A stretch of 64,000 nt of DNA from Amaricoccus sp003258405 (GCF_043226085.1 NZ_CP171225.1:3782001-3846000), one strand, 5' to 3'; counted from the stretch's first letter, positions 17,076-26,445 are shown. Numbers and translations: made by a program. Notes: generated from the letters alone by a model not told the origin.

Positions 17076-18811
17076 GCGGCCTCTGCTCCCTTGGCAGTGG
17101 CCAGAGGCACGGTAGCGGTGACCCGGGTGCCATGACCGAGATCAGAGCTGATTTCGAGGCTGCCATGGAAATCAGACAGGATCGCCTTGCAGATCGCAAG
17201 GCCGAGACCGAGGCTTTCGCCGGTCACCTTGGTCGAAAAGAAGGGCTCCGTGACATCGGGCAGGTCCGTCTCGGGGATGCCTTTGCCTGTGTCCGCCACG
17301 CACAACCGCGCCTGACCGTCCTCGGCCGTCAAGGTGACGGTGATCTGTGCTTCGGGCAAGTCGGCCACGGCATCGAGCGCGTTCAGAAGGAGGTTGGCCA
17401 CGACCTGTTCGATCCTGACGACGCCGGCCATCACCTCGATCTTGCCGTCCGGCGCATGAAAGACCGGAATCACGCCGATGGCGCGCGCCCGAGGGGCGAC
17501 CAATTCAAGCGCCGATGCAACGGGAGTCCTGAGGTCGATCAGAGACCGTTCCGCCACGTCCTTGCGCGCAAAGCTCTTGAGATGCTTCGTCGTGCGCTGC
17601 ATGCGACGGATCAACGTGCGCGCCTTGCCCAGCCGGGTTGCCGTGGCCGCATCGTTCTTGTCCAACCCCAGTTCCGCCGCCGACAAGGTCGCCTCCATGG
17701 CAGCGAGTGGCTGGCTGATCTCATGCACGATCGCCGCGGACATGCGGCCGAGGGCGGCCATCTTCTCGGTATGCACCAAGGCTTCCTGTGTGGCGCGCAG
17801 ATCGATTTCCACCTGGGTGCGCGCCTCCACTTCCCGCCCCAGATCGGCTGTGCGGGCGCGGACCATCGCTTCCAGGTTTTCGGACTGTGACAGGCGCAGC
17901 GCAATGATCTGTCGGCGCTGGTCCCAGGCCTTGAACGTGGCGACCAGCGCCAGTGTCGCAAACGCAGCCAGCACCGCCGCACCGAAAGACAAGAGCTGCA
18001 GCCCGGCTGTGGAACGGGCGGCAATCACTTGCCAACCGGTGGACGGCATTGTGGAAATCCGTCCGATCCACCCGTCGCCTGCTGCGTCGTCCTGCGTTAG
18101 CGTTCCGGTGAGAAGCGGGTCTGTCGCAGCCAGATCGGCGCCCTTGTAGGCGCGGGTGGCCTCCAGTTCTGAAAGCACATTGGAATCCAGCCGCGTCAGC
18201 GCATGGTATTCCCAATCGGGCCGCGCCGACAGGAAGACGACGCCATGCTCATCGGCGAGGGCAACGTCGGCGTCCGCCGTGCGCCAGATGGTCTGCAGGG
18301 GGCGCAGATCCAGTTTGACGACCAGCACACCGAGCACACCGTCCGCGTCGATCCGTCTCGACAGGAAATATCCCGGCACGCCGGTTGTCACGCCAATGCC
18401 ATAGAACTGGCCTTGGCCCTGGTCCAGGGCCTGCTTGAAATAGGGCCTGAAGCCATAGTTTTGCCCGACAAAGCTTCCCGGGCGGTTCCAGTTCGACGCC
18501 GCGATCGTATCGCCCTGCGCGTCGAGCAGAAACAGGTCCCCTGCCTGCGCATGGACCGCGACCGTTTCCAGATAGCGGTTGGCTTCCTGCAACGCACCGG
18601 TTCCGGCCAGCGCACTGCGCACGCGTTCGTCTTCTGCCGCGATAGCGGGGAGCGAGCTCAGGCGCTCCACCTCAGCCTCAACGGCGCGTTCGGTCAGAAG
18701 CAGGGTCTGGTCCAGCTGCTGGCGTGCCGTGCCCAGGGCGAGGTGCTGCGCGACACCCCAGACCAGCACGCCAACGAGCCCTGCGAGAAGAAGCGGCCGG
18801 ACCAGGGTCAT
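17072..18811 (-). CDS. DctB-type sensor histidine kinase
   Basis: 579 residues. TM1 about 5-25, a ~240-residue periplasmic double-CACHE-like region, TM2 about 272-293, coiled coil 305-350, HisKA with His363 (IVHEISQPLAAME), then N-box LLLNALDAV, G1 DTGKGIPETDL and G2 GLGLAIC. DctB kinases sense C4-dicarboxylates or other small acids. It starts 4 bp after the TRAP permease stop, so sensor, regulator and transporter share a transcript; the ligand is probably the TAXI substrate. Confidence 0.92.
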   Translation of the reverse strand: MTLVRPLLLAGLVGVLVWGVAQHLALGTARQQLDQTLLLTERAVEAEVERLSSLPAIAAEDERVRSALAGTGALQEANRYLETVAVHAQAGDLFLLDAQGDTIAASNWNRPGSFVGQNYGFRPYFKQALDQGQGQFYGIGVTTGVPGYFLSRRIDADGVLGVLVVKLDLRPLQTIWRTADADVALADEHGVVFLSARPDWEYHALTRLDSNVLSELEATRAYKGADLAATDPLLTGTLTQDDAAGDGWIGRISTMPSTGWQVIAARSTAGLQLLSFGAAVLAAFATLALVATFKAWDQRRQIIALRLSQSENLEAMVRARTADLGREVEARTQVEIDLRATQEALVHTEKMAALGRMSAAIVHEISQPLAAMEATLSAAELGLDKNDAATATRLGKARTLIRRMQRTTKHLKSFARKDVAERSLIDLRTPVASALELVAPRARAIGVIPVFHAPDGKIEVMAGVVRIEQVVANLLLNALDAVADLPEAQITVTLTAEDGQARLCVADTGKGIPETDLPDVTEPFFSTKVTGESLGLGLAICKAILSDFHGSLEISSDLGHGTRVTATVPLATAKGAEAA

Positions 18812-18815
18812 GACC

Positions 18816-20825
18816 TCAGCCGTCCAAAGCGCTCTGCGCCCACGCCGGACCGCCGGGCAAGTCCTTTTCCCGACGGGCCTGGGCCCAGTTCATCCAGAGC
18901 AGGACGGCGACCAGCACGAAGCCGGCAGCCTCGACCGCCAGGTTCGGCCAGAACATCGCCACCACACCCGGAAGAAGCAACACCCGCATCCAGATCGCCA
19001 TGGGGCGCCAGAGGAAACCTTCGAGCAACGCTGCGAAGGCCACGAGCCCGAGGATGGCAAGCGCGCCCCCCCACAACACCAGCGGCAATGGACCGCCAAG
19101 GATGATCTCTTCGTTGAACACCATGAACAGCGGGATCAGATAAAGGCCCTTGGCGTATTTCCATGCCTGAACGCTCGTCTCCATCGGCTTCGATCCGGCA
19201 ATCGCGGCGCCGGCAAAGCCCGCGAGCGCCACGGGTGGTGTCACGTTGCTGTCCTGAGAATACCAGAACACCACCAGATGTGCGATCAAAAGCGGGATGC
19301 CGAATTGTTCGGTCAGCGCCGGACCCACAAGGATTATCAGCACGATATAGGCCGCTGTCACCGGCAAGCCCATGCCAAGCACGAGGCTTGCCAGCAAGAC
19401 GAGGATCAACGCCAGAACGATGTTGCCCCCGGAGAATGCGATCATCATGGCCGAGAACTTCAGCCCCAGACCCGTGAGGCCCACGACGCCCACGATGATC
19501 CCGGCCACGGCACAGGCCACGGACACCGCGACCGCATTGCGTGCCCCGAGCTCGAGCGCCTCGAGGGTCAGAGCGATACCGCGCTTGCACAGGGAAACGA
19601 AACCCGAAACGGTCGGCCCGGAGGCGGCGAATGTCCAAAGCGCCCGCGCCGACGCCGCCGCGATGATCGACAAGATCGCGTAGAAGCCCACCCGCATCGG
19701 GGAATACCCCGCGACCAGCAAGGCGACCAGCACGACGAGCGGCAACAGGAAATGCCAGCCTTCGGCCAGAACCTCGCGTGTGTTGGGCAGGTCTTCTGCA
19801 GCAAGACCGGTCATACCCTGCTTGACGGCCGCGATATGGACCAGAAGGTAGACCGTGCCGAAATACAGCACAGCCGGAAAGATCGAGATCAGAACGATAT
19901 CGACGTAAGGCACGCGGGTGAATTCGCTCATCAGGAACGCACCGGCCCCCATCAATGGCGGCATGATCTGCCCGCCCGTGGAGGCTGCGGCTTCGATCCC
20001 GCCCGCCTGTGCCGGGCGGTATCCCAGCTTTTTCATCAAGGGGATGGTAAATGCCCCGGTTGTCACCACGTTGGCGATGGCCGACCCGGAAATCGACCCC
20101 ATGCCCGCACTGGCGATCACGGCGGCCTTGGCAGGCCCACCGCGCTGCTTGCCTGCAGCGGCATAGGCCAGATCAATGAAGAACTTTCCCGCGCCGGTGA
20201 CTTCCAGAAACGCGCCGAACAGGACGAAGATGAAGACAAAGGTGGCGGCGACCCCCAGGGGGATACCGAAGATGCCTTCGGCCCCAAGGGTCATCTGGCT
20301 GGCCAGCCGGTCCAGCGAATAGCCACGGTGGTTCAGGATGCCTGGCATCCAGTCGGCGAGGAAAGGCAGTTCCCCCCGGTTGCCTGCGAAGGCATAGACA
20401 AGGAAGAACACGCCGATCAGGGTCATGCCAAGGCCAACGGCGCGCCGTGCGGCTTCCAGCACGACGATGATGGTCGCGACCCCCATGGCAACGTCGATGG
20501 GCCGCGGGAATACCTGGTTGGCGATGATGTCGATATTCAACGGCACCCAGGCGCCAGCCCCGATACTCATCACGATCAAGGCACCGTCGATGATCCATCC
20601 CACCGTGCCGCGCGCACGATCGCGCCCGAAGGCGGGGTAGATCAGGAAACAGAGAACCAGAACGAAGCCCAGGTGAATGGGTCTTTGGAAGAACAGCCCC
20701 AACGGCTGAACCCCCGCTGTGTAAAGCTGAAAGAGCGAGAGCGCGATCCCGATCACGGTAATGGCACGCGCAATCGCCCTTGGCTGCTCAATCGGGAGAC
20801 GGGGTTCTTCGGTGGTCGAAGTCAT
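18816..20825 (-). CDS. TRAP transporter fused permease (TAXI type)
   Basis: 669 residues with many hydrophobic helices. The small (DctQ-like) and large (DctM-like) subunits are fused, as is usual for TAXI systems. Seen: the DctM core segment SIAGIGSISGSAIANVV-like stretch (MGSISGSAIANVVTTGAF), GGQIMPPLMGAGAFLMSEF and GMGLPVTAAYIVLIILVGPAL, all conserved in TRAP large permeases. Na+-driven secondary uptake across the inner membrane with the TAXI binding protein. Overlaps the DUF1850 gene by ATGA. Confidence 0.94.
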   Translation of the reverse strand: MTSTTEEPRLPIEQPRAIARAITVIGIALSLFQLYTAGVQPLGLFFQRPIHLGFVLVLCFLIYPAFGRDRARGTVGWIIDGALIVMSIGAGAWVPLNIDIIANQVFPRPIDVAMGVATIIVVLEAARRAVGLGMTLIGVFFLVYAFAGNRGELPFLADWMPGILNHRGYSLDRLASQMTLGAEGIFGIPLGVAATFVFIFVLFGAFLEVTGAGKFFIDLAYAAAGKQRGGPAKAAVIASAGMGSISGSAIANVVTTGAFTIPLMKKLGYRPAQAGGIEAAASTGGQIMPPLMGAGAFLMSEFTRVPYVDIVLISIFPAVLYFGTVYLLVHIAAVKQGMTGLAAEDLPNTREVLAEGWHFLLPLVVLVALLVAGYSPMRVGFYAILSIIAAASARALWTFAASGPTVSGFVSLCKRGIALTLEALELGARNAVAVSVACAVAGIIVGVVGLTGLGLKFSAMMIAFSGGNIVLALILVLLASLVLGMGLPVTAAYIVLIILVGPALTEQFGIPLLIAHLVVFWYSQDSNVTPPVALAGFAGAAIAGSKPMETSVQAWKYAKGLYLIPLFMVFNEEIILGGPLPLVLWGGALAILGLVAFAALLEGFLWRPMAIWMRVLLLPGVVAMFWPNLAVEAAGFVLVAVLLWMNWAQARREKDLPGGPAWAQSALDG

Positions 20826-21307
20826 CGGTCCTGAGTCCTTGTAAGAGCGATCCGCACCCTTTGGTGCGGCGCGACCGCGGACAGGGAGACAATGGTGTCT
20901 CCGACCTGCAAGCGGTGGTTTACGGGACCGGCACCGGGGCGCAGAATATAGGCATCACCCGGGACCGGCTCATTTATGTCGAGGATGAAGTAGCCGCCCT
21001 GTCCGTCCGACACCTGACGCCCGCGTCCGGGAATATGGTCCAGACCGGCCGCGAAATCAGGAAGATGCGCGTGAACCAGCACCATCCGGCCCGCCTGGTT
21101 CTCGTAGCAATCGGAAACGGGAAAGCCCTTGACCGAATGGTTCCAAAGCACGCACCACTCGCCTCCTTCGGGAACATCCAGACGGGCAATCTCGGTGCCG
21201 TCTTCGAGCGTGGCCGTCAGCGCATCCGCCCCCGCCAAGACCGGCAGCAGCAGCAGAACGAGAAGAGGGAGAGCTTTGCCTCCCCCTTCCCGGATCAGGC
21301 CGATCAT
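20822..21307 (-). CDS. DUF1850 domain protein
   Basis: 161 residues with an N-terminal signal/anchor (ALPLLVLLLLPVLAGADA). The motif WCVLWNHSVKGFPVSDCYE and the basic C-terminus fit DUF1850, a family repeatedly encoded between TAXI binding proteins and fused TRAP permeases. Two cysteines (in WCVLW and VSDCYE) could pair in the periplasm. Role unknown; an accessory of the transporter is inferred from the 4-bp overlaps on both sides. Confidence 0.82.
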   Translation of the reverse strand: MIGLIREGGGKALPLLVLLLLPVLAGADALTATLEDGTEIARLDVPEGGEWCVLWNHSVKGFPVSDCYENQAGRMVLVHAHLPDFAAGLDHIPGRGRQVSDGQGGYFILDINEPVPGDAYILRPGAGPVNHRLQVGDTIVSLSAVAPHQRVRIALTRTQDR

Positions 21308-22290
21308 GGACGGAGGCTGTCCGGAATGGTGGCGCCGACTTCTTCGTAATAGCGGATCGCGCCGGGGTGCAGCGGCACGGGCGTTGCAGACAGAGTAAAG
21401 TCCACCGTCGTCTCGCGCGCTGCGGGGTGAACCGCCTGCAATTCGTCAATGTTCTCGAACATTGCCTTGGTGATGGCGTAGGCCAAGTCATCCGACATTT
21501 CAGACGAGACCGTCAGCACGTTCGGAACACCCAGCACGGTGATGTCTTCGTCGACGCCATTGTAGCTGCCGCCCGGAAGGGTGGTTTTTGTAAAGGTCGC
21601 ATCTTCCGCCATGGCGGCGTCCAGTTCCGCCTCGCTGAGCGCGATGACGACGATGTTCTGCGTTGTCGCAAGGTTCAGGATCGACGATGTGGGCGCACCG
21701 ACGGACCAGAACCCTGCATCGATATCGCCGTTCGACAGCGCGTCAGCGGTTTCGTTGAAGTTCAGGCGCTGTTCTTCGATTTCATCGTAGCTGATGCCAT
21801 TGGCCGCGAGGATCGCATTCGTGTTCACCTCGGTGCCCGAACCCGGTGCGCCGACGGACACGCGCTTGCCGCGCAGATCCTCCAGCGAGGCAATGCCAGA
21901 GCCTTCGAGCGCAACGATATGCACCATGTTGGCGTAGAGCGACGCCAGACTGCGGATCATCGGCAATTGCTGACCCTCGAAGCGACCCGTGCCGGAATAG
22001 GCCTGCGCAACCGTGTCGGCCAGGCCGATTGCCAGATCTGCATCGCCCCGCGCGATCAGGCCCATGTTCTCGACGGAAGCGCCGGTGACTTCGGCCGTGG
22101 CGGAATACCCGTCGATATGGTTGTTGATGATTTCGGCCAGACCGCCGCCGATCGGGTAGTACACGCCGCCGGTACCACCGGTCGCGATGGAAAGCAGGTT
22201 TTGCGCCATCGCCGGTGCGCCACAGGTCATGGCCACTGCAAAAGCGGTTCCAAGCAGGCCAAAAGACCTGCGGGTTACGGATTTGGTCAT
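21304..22290 (-). CDS. TAXI family TRAP transporter solute-binding protein
   Basis: 328 residues. The N-terminus carries a twin-arginine-like signal (VTRRSFGLLG...APAMAQ). Mature protein shows the TAXI motif region (LLSIATGGTGGVYYPIGGGLAEIIN) and later KRVSVGAPGSGTEVNTNAIL, diagnostic for the family. Start 22290 has GGGAGGA at -7. TAXI proteins bind glutamate, 2-oxoglutarate or other organic acids; the ligand is not readable here. First gene of the five-gene operon TAXI - DUF1850 - permease - kinase - regulator. Confidence 0.94.
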   Translation of the reverse strand: MTKSVTRRSFGLLGTAFAVAMTCGAPAMAQNLLSIATGGTGGVYYPIGGGLAEIINNHIDGYSATAEVTGASVENMGLIARGDADLAIGLADTVAQAYSGTGRFEGQQLPMIRSLASLYANMVHIVALEGSGIASLEDLRGKRVSVGAPGSGTEVNTNAILAANGISYDEIEEQRLNFNETADALSNGDIDAGFWSVGAPTSSILNLATTQNIVVIALSEAELDAAMAEDATFTKTTLPGGSYNGVDEDITVLGVPNVLTVSSEMSDDLAYAITKAMFENIDELQAVHPAARETTVDFTLSATPVPLHPGAIRYYEEVGATIPDSLRP

Positions 22291-22642
22291 AATCGTCCTC
22301 CCATGTCGGGCAAGGTGCCCATAGCTTTCCCGTCTCTTCTCCGAGATGTCGGAAAAACCACGCCTCAAGATTACCCATTCTCGGGGAAACGTCGGCCATT
22401 ATCTGACAAGGGCGTGAAGTTTCGTGGCAAGACATCGCCAGCCCGGAGGCAGATATCCGCCAAAAGGTCTCGGCCGCGACGGAAACAGCCTGCTCAAAGG
22501 AGAAGCGGCTCTACATGAAAGGGCGCTTCATTCGGACGGCCGGCGCACCGTGAGCGTTCGGTTGAAAGTGCATGTCACCATGCCGGTTGACCTGCTTCCG
22601 GGATTATCCTCGTTCAGGCATTCGTCGCGGAGGCGGCCGGCT
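22291..22642. other. Promoter-bearing intergenic region upstream of the TAXI operon
   Basis: 352 bp separating the TAXI operon start from the 3' end of ldh. I see no gene. A GGGCA-N3-TGCCC dyad (22308-22320) lies just upstream of the TAXI ribosome site. I looked on the minus strand for a sigma-54 -24/-12 element (GG-N10-GC within TGGCAC..TTGC) and found none, which matches the loss of GAFTGA in the operon's own regulator. Confidence 0.6.
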
Positions 22643-23575
22643 TCAGATGCCGATGGCGTCGGCGGTGGTTTTCAGGAGCTCGGCGCTCGCGCGGAGGGCT
22701 TCGAGCTCGGCGGTGTTGAGGTCCGGCCGGATGGTGCTGATGATCCCCTCGCGCCCGACGACCCGCGGCACCGAGAGCGCGACGGGGCCGACGCCCGCGA
22801 CTTCATCCGTGACGATCGAGAGCGTGAAGATCGCCTTTTCGTCGCTGGCAATGGCGGCGATGATGCGGGCGAGGCCGGCGCCGATGCCGAAATAGGTTGC
22901 GCCCTTGCCGTCGATGATGCGGTAGGCGGCGCGGCGGACGCCGGCGTCGATCTGATCGCGGACGGCCTGGGTGATCGGCGCGGAGACCTGGGCGGCAAAA
23001 TCGGCCAGCGGCAGGGCGCCGACGCGGGCTCCGGACCAGGCGAGAACCTCGCTGTCGCCGTGCTCGCCGAGCACATGGGCATGCACCGAATGCGGCGTGA
23101 TCTCGAGATGGCGGCTCAGGAGCGAGCGGAAGCGGGCGGTGTCGAGAATGGTGCCCGAGCCGATCACCCGGCCCGCCGGAAGCTTCGAGAGCCGGGTCGC
23201 GACATCGGTCATGATATCGACCGGATTGGAGGCAATGAGCAGGATCGCATTCGGCTCCACCGTGAGGATCTCGCCGATAACCTGCCGGAAAACCTCGGCA
23301 TTTCGCCCGAGAAGCTCGAGGCGCGACTCGCCGGGCTTCTGCCCGACCCCGGCGGCGATGACGACAACCGATGCGCCCGCGAGGTCGCCGTAGCCGCCTG
23401 CGCGGACGATTGTGGCGGAGGCGAAGGGCATCGCGTGGGAGATGTCTTCGGCCTGGGCGACGGCGAGGGCCTCGTTGCGATCGACGAGCACGATCTCGCG
23501 GGCCGTGCCGCGCAGGCCGGCGGCGAAGGCCGCCGAGCTGCCCACCATTCCCGCGCCGACAACGCCGAGTTTCAT
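22643..23575 (-). CDS. ldh: L-lactate dehydrogenase
   Basis: 310 residues. NAD-binding GAGMVGSSAA (7-16), the specificity loop GQKPGESR with Gln (lactate-type rather than the Arg of malate dehydrogenase), IASNPVDIMT, and the catalytic GEHGDSE. Interconverts pyruvate and L-lactate with NADH. Start at 23575 has AGGAAAGG upstream; an in-frame ATG 39 bp earlier is less likely. A five-unit 11-bp repeat lies 93-147 bp upstream and may control it. Confidence 0.92.
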   Translation of the reverse strand: MKLGVVGAGMVGSSAAFAAGLRGTAREIVLVDRNEALAVAQAEDISHAMPFASATIVRAGGYGDLAGASVVVIAAGVGQKPGESRLELLGRNAEVFRQVIGEILTVEPNAILLIASNPVDIMTDVATRLSKLPAGRVIGSGTILDTARFRSLLSRHLEITPHSVHAHVLGEHGDSEVLAWSGARVGALPLADFAAQVSAPITQAVRDQIDAGVRRAAYRIIDGKGATYFGIGAGLARIIAAIASDEKAIFTLSIVTDEVAGVGPVALSVPRVVGREGIISTIRPDLNTAELEALRASAELLKTTADAIGI

Positions 23576-23667
23576 GGCTTTTCCTTTCCTGATCTCATGC
23601 CGTGCCAAGGGCACGATAGGCCCGATGCCGCGCCGAGGGAAAGGCCGGAATCACGGCGTTCGGCGTG

Positions 23668-23722
23668 TCTGGAATCGATATGGAATCCGTATGGAATCCG
23701 TATGGCAAATATATGGCAGGCG
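23668..23722. repeat. Five tandem 11-bp repeats upstream of ldh
   Basis: Consecutive 11-mers TCTGGAATCGA, TATGGAATCCG, TATGGAATCCG, TATGGCAAATA, TATGGCAGGCG. All share TGG at the same phase; units 2 and 3 are identical. The period equals one turn of the DNA helix, so the repeated element faces one side of the duplex, as in cooperative activator or repressor arrays. It lies between the oxidoreductase stop and the ldh start. Confidence 0.75.
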
Positions 23723-23729
23723 CGGGGCC

Positions 23730-24719
23730 TCACCCCGGTGCGCTGACCGCCAGCACGAGGTTGCCGCGCTTGCGATGCGACCCGGCGATGCGGTGTGCCT
23801 CGGCGATCTGCTCGAGCGGGAGGACGCGGTCGATCACCACGCGGAAGGCACCCTCTTCCGCGATGCGCGCGAGGGTGGCGACATCCTCCGGGCGCTCGGC
23901 CGCCATGCCGGCGATGATGCGCTTGCCGCCGCGCGGCCGGGTGAGCATCTCGCCCAGGCCGCCCGCAATGGCGAGGTAGCGCCCGCCGGGCCGGAGGGTG
24001 TCGAGGCAGGCGGCAAAGCTGGTCGCCCCGGCGGCATCGGCGATGACGTCGTAGGCCGCCGCGGCGGCGAGCGGATCGGTCTCGGCGTAATCGAGGGCGT
24101 GATCGGCGCCGAGGTCGCGGGTGAGCGCGAGGTTGCGGGCACTGCTGACCGCGGTGACCTCCGCGCCCGCGTGCTTCGCGAGCTGGACGAGGGCCGCGCC
24201 CACCGCGCCCGAGGCGCCGATGACCAGCACCCGTTCGCCCGCCGCGAGCTCGGCCTTGCGCAGGAAATGCAGCGCCGTGGTGCCGCCGAAACAGAGGCCG
24301 GCTGCCTCCTCGAAGGAAAGGCGCGCGGGCTTTGCCGTGAGCGGTCTGCGCTCGGAGATCGCGAGATATTCGGCGTGGGCCCCGAGCCGGGCGCCGGGAA
24401 AGGCGATGACGGCATCGCCCGGCGCGAAGCGCGTCGCCTGCGGGCCGCAGGCCGCGACGATGCCGGCGGCCTCGGTGCCGAAGACGGGCTGGCGCGGCCG
24501 GGAGAAGCCGAGGGCGAGCCGCATCGGGAGCTTCATCCCGCGGGGAACGTCGAGGCCGCGCATCCGCACGTCGGCCGCACTGACGGTTGTCGCGACGACC
24601 CGGATGAGCACCTCGTCCTTCGTCGGACGCGGCACCGGACGCTCTTCGATCCGCACCAGATCGGGTGCGCCCCAGGCAGTGACGACGGCGGCTTTCATGG
24701 TCTCGGGCACGACTGTCAT
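23730..24719 (-). CDS. MDR-family NAD(P)-dependent alcohol dehydrogenase / quinone oxidoreductase
   Basis: 329 residues. GroES-like N-domain (VLIRVVATTVSAADVRMRG), FGTEAAGIVAACG, then a Rossmann domain with VIGASGAVGAALVQLAKHAGA. The cysteines and histidines that bind zinc in classical alcohol dehydrogenases are absent, so a zinc-independent quinone oxidoreductase-like reductase is more likely. Start 24719 is preceded by GGGGGAG with six-base spacing; ATGs 6 bp upstream and 21 bp downstream exist. Substrate unknown. Confidence 0.88.
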   Translation of the reverse strand: MTVVPETMKAAVVTAWGAPDLVRIEERPVPRPTKDEVLIRVVATTVSAADVRMRGLDVPRGMKLPMRLALGFSRPRQPVFGTEAAGIVAACGPQATRFAPGDAVIAFPGARLGAHAEYLAISERRPLTAKPARLSFEEAAGLCFGGTTALHFLRKAELAAGERVLVIGASGAVGAALVQLAKHAGAEVTAVSSARNLALTRDLGADHALDYAETDPLAAAAAYDVIADAAGATSFAACLDTLRPGGRYLAIAGGLGEMLTRPRGGKRIIAGMAAERPEDVATLARIAEEGAFRVVIDRVLPLEQIAEAHRIAGSHRKRGNLVLAVSAPG

Positions 24720-24950
24720 GCGCATCTCCCCCGGTTTCGCGCCCAGCCTATCGGCCGGGGCGTGACGCGGGCAAAGGGAATTGGACGTAGGGCCCTGTTC
24801 TCGCGACGAACGGCGGAGCCGGGGCCTTGACGTTGCGCCCGTGTGACGGTCGCGGCCCATGCGATTCCTTGCAAGGGCGTGCGTGGCGGCGTTACTTCAA
24901 GGCCCGATTTCCGGTCACCGGCCCTGACTCTATCCATGGGAGACTACACC

Positions 24951-26399
24951 ATGTGCCTTGCCTGCCCTGCGCCTTCCAGCCCTGCAGCCCTTGCCCATTC
25001 CTGCCTTTGCGGGGCGCCCGGGACGCGCGCGGCGATGCGCCGTATCGAGGCCGATATCTCCCGCCGTCAGATGCTGGGCGGGATGTCGGCAGTGGTCGGC
25101 ATGTTCGCAGGCTTCGGGCTCGCGCCGCGCGAGCTGCGCGCCCAGACGCCGGGGCGTCCGGTCCTGCTCACGAACCTGCGGCTTTTCGATGGCGAGACGC
25201 TGTCGATCCGCACGGGCGTCGATATCCTCGTCGAGGACGGCCGCATCGCCGGTCTGCCGGCGCCGGGGCAGGGGCCCGAAGCGGCGGAGGTGATCGATTG
25301 CGGCGGCCGCACCGTCATTCCCGGTCTGATCGATGCGCACTGGCACGCGACGCTTGCCGGCATCAGTCAGATGGCCGCGATGACGCAGGACATCGGCTTC
25401 GTGCATCTGGTGGCGGGCCGCGAAGCAGGGGCGACAATCCAGCGCGGCTTCACCACGATCCGCGACGTGGGCGGCCCTGCTTTCGGGCTGAAGGCGGCCA
25501 TTGACCGCGGGGTGGTCGAAGGACCGAGGATCTTCGCTTCAGGTGCCATGCTCTCGCAGACATCCGGGCATGGCGATTTTCGTATGATCAACGATCTGCC
25601 CGCGATGCCGTCCGATCCGCCGAGCTATGCGATGCGGGCAGGCGTCACTTCCCTCGCGGATGGCCGCGCCGAGGTCCTGCAGCGGGCGCGCGAACAGCTG
25701 ATGAAGGGGGCGAGCCAGATCAAGATCATGGCGGGCGGCGGCGTCTCCTCTCCGCACGACCCGCTCGACTCGATCCAGTATACCGAGGACGAGATGCGGG
25801 CGGCTGTCGAGGCCGCCGCCGACTGGAACACCTATGTCTGCGCCCATGTCTACACGCCGGAGGGCATCAAGCGCTGCATCCGGGCAGGGGTGAAATGCAT
25901 CGAGCATGGCCAGCTCGCCGATGAGGAATCGGTGCGGATGATGGCCGACACCGGGTCCTGGTGGTCGATCCAGCCGTTTCTCGACGACGAGGATGCCACC
26001 CAGTACAGCGACCCCGCGGCTGTGGCGGCATTGGCGACCGTCACCCAGGGCACGCTGCGGGCCTTCGAGCTTGCGCAAACATATGACGTCAACTGGGCCT
26101 TCGGCACCGATGTGCTCTTTTCTGGCGCCGAGAGTCAGGGGCGGCAGCTCGCGAAGCTCACGCGCTTCATGCCGCCGCTCGAGGCGCTGCACCGGGCGAC
26201 CGGTGCGGCCGGGCAGCTTCTGGCGCTCTCGGGGCCGCGTACGACCTATGACGGCCCGCTTGGCGTGATCCGGGAGGGGGCCTTCGCCGATCTCCTGGTG
26301 GTCGACGGCGATCCCGAGGCTGGTCTCGACTGGCTGGACGACCCGGAAAACCTGCGGCTGATCATGAAGGGCGGGCGGTTCGTGAAACAGAGCCTCTGA
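24951..26399 (+). CDS. Tat-exported metal-dependent amidohydrolase
   Basis: 482 residues. Amidohydrolase barrel: the first metal motif is HWH in IDAHWHATL, then KIMAGGG (the lysine-bearing strand), CAHVYT, CIEHGQL, and FGTDVLF with the catalytic Asp; ends GAFADLLVVDGDP. A twin-arginine signal SRRQMLGGMSAVVGMFAGF lies at about 38-56. The chosen start (GGGAGA seven bases upstream) adds a cysteine-rich lead, MCLACPAP...CLC, before the signal; an ATG at 25035 would give an ordinary Tat leader but has no ribosome site. Similar enzymes are imidazolonepropionase/Xaa-Pro dipeptidase-like; substrate unknown. Confidence 0.88.
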   Translation: MCLACPAPSSPAALAHSCLCGAPGTRAAMRRIEADISRRQMLGGMSAVVGMFAGFGLAPRELRAQTPGRPVLLTNLRLFDGETLSIRTGVDILVEDGRIAGLPAPGQGPEAAEVIDCGGRTVIPGLIDAHWHATLAGISQMAAMTQDIGFVHLVAGREAGATIQRGFTTIRDVGGPAFGLKAAIDRGVVEGPRIFASGAMLSQTSGHGDFRMINDLPAMPSDPPSYAMRAGVTSLADGRAEVLQRAREQLMKGASQIKIMAGGGVSSPHDPLDSIQYTEDEMRAAVEAAADWNTYVCAHVYTPEGIKRCIRAGVKCIEHGQLADEESVRMMADTGSWWSIQPFLDDEDATQYSDPAAVAALATVTQGTLRAFELAQTYDVNWAFGTDVLFSGAESQGRQLAKLTRFMPPLEALHRATGAAGQLLALSGPRTTYDGPLGVIREGAFADLLVVDGDPEAGLDWLDDPENLRLIMKGGRFVKQSL

Positions 26400-26445
26400 C
26401 GGCGCGCGCGCGATCCGGCCGCGAGGTTTGCCGAGCGGGGCAGTT

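Noticed and set aside
22291..22440. Sigma-54 promoter upstream of the TAXI gene
   Set aside because: GGGCACCTTGC resembles one but the spacing between GG and GC is too short; no correct GG-N10-GC pair was found.
7347..22642. Genomic island integrated at tRNA-Cys, since the MoxR and TAXI operons follow the tRNA
   Set aside because: I found no copy of the tRNA 3' end further right, no integrase, and no composition change strong enough to support it.
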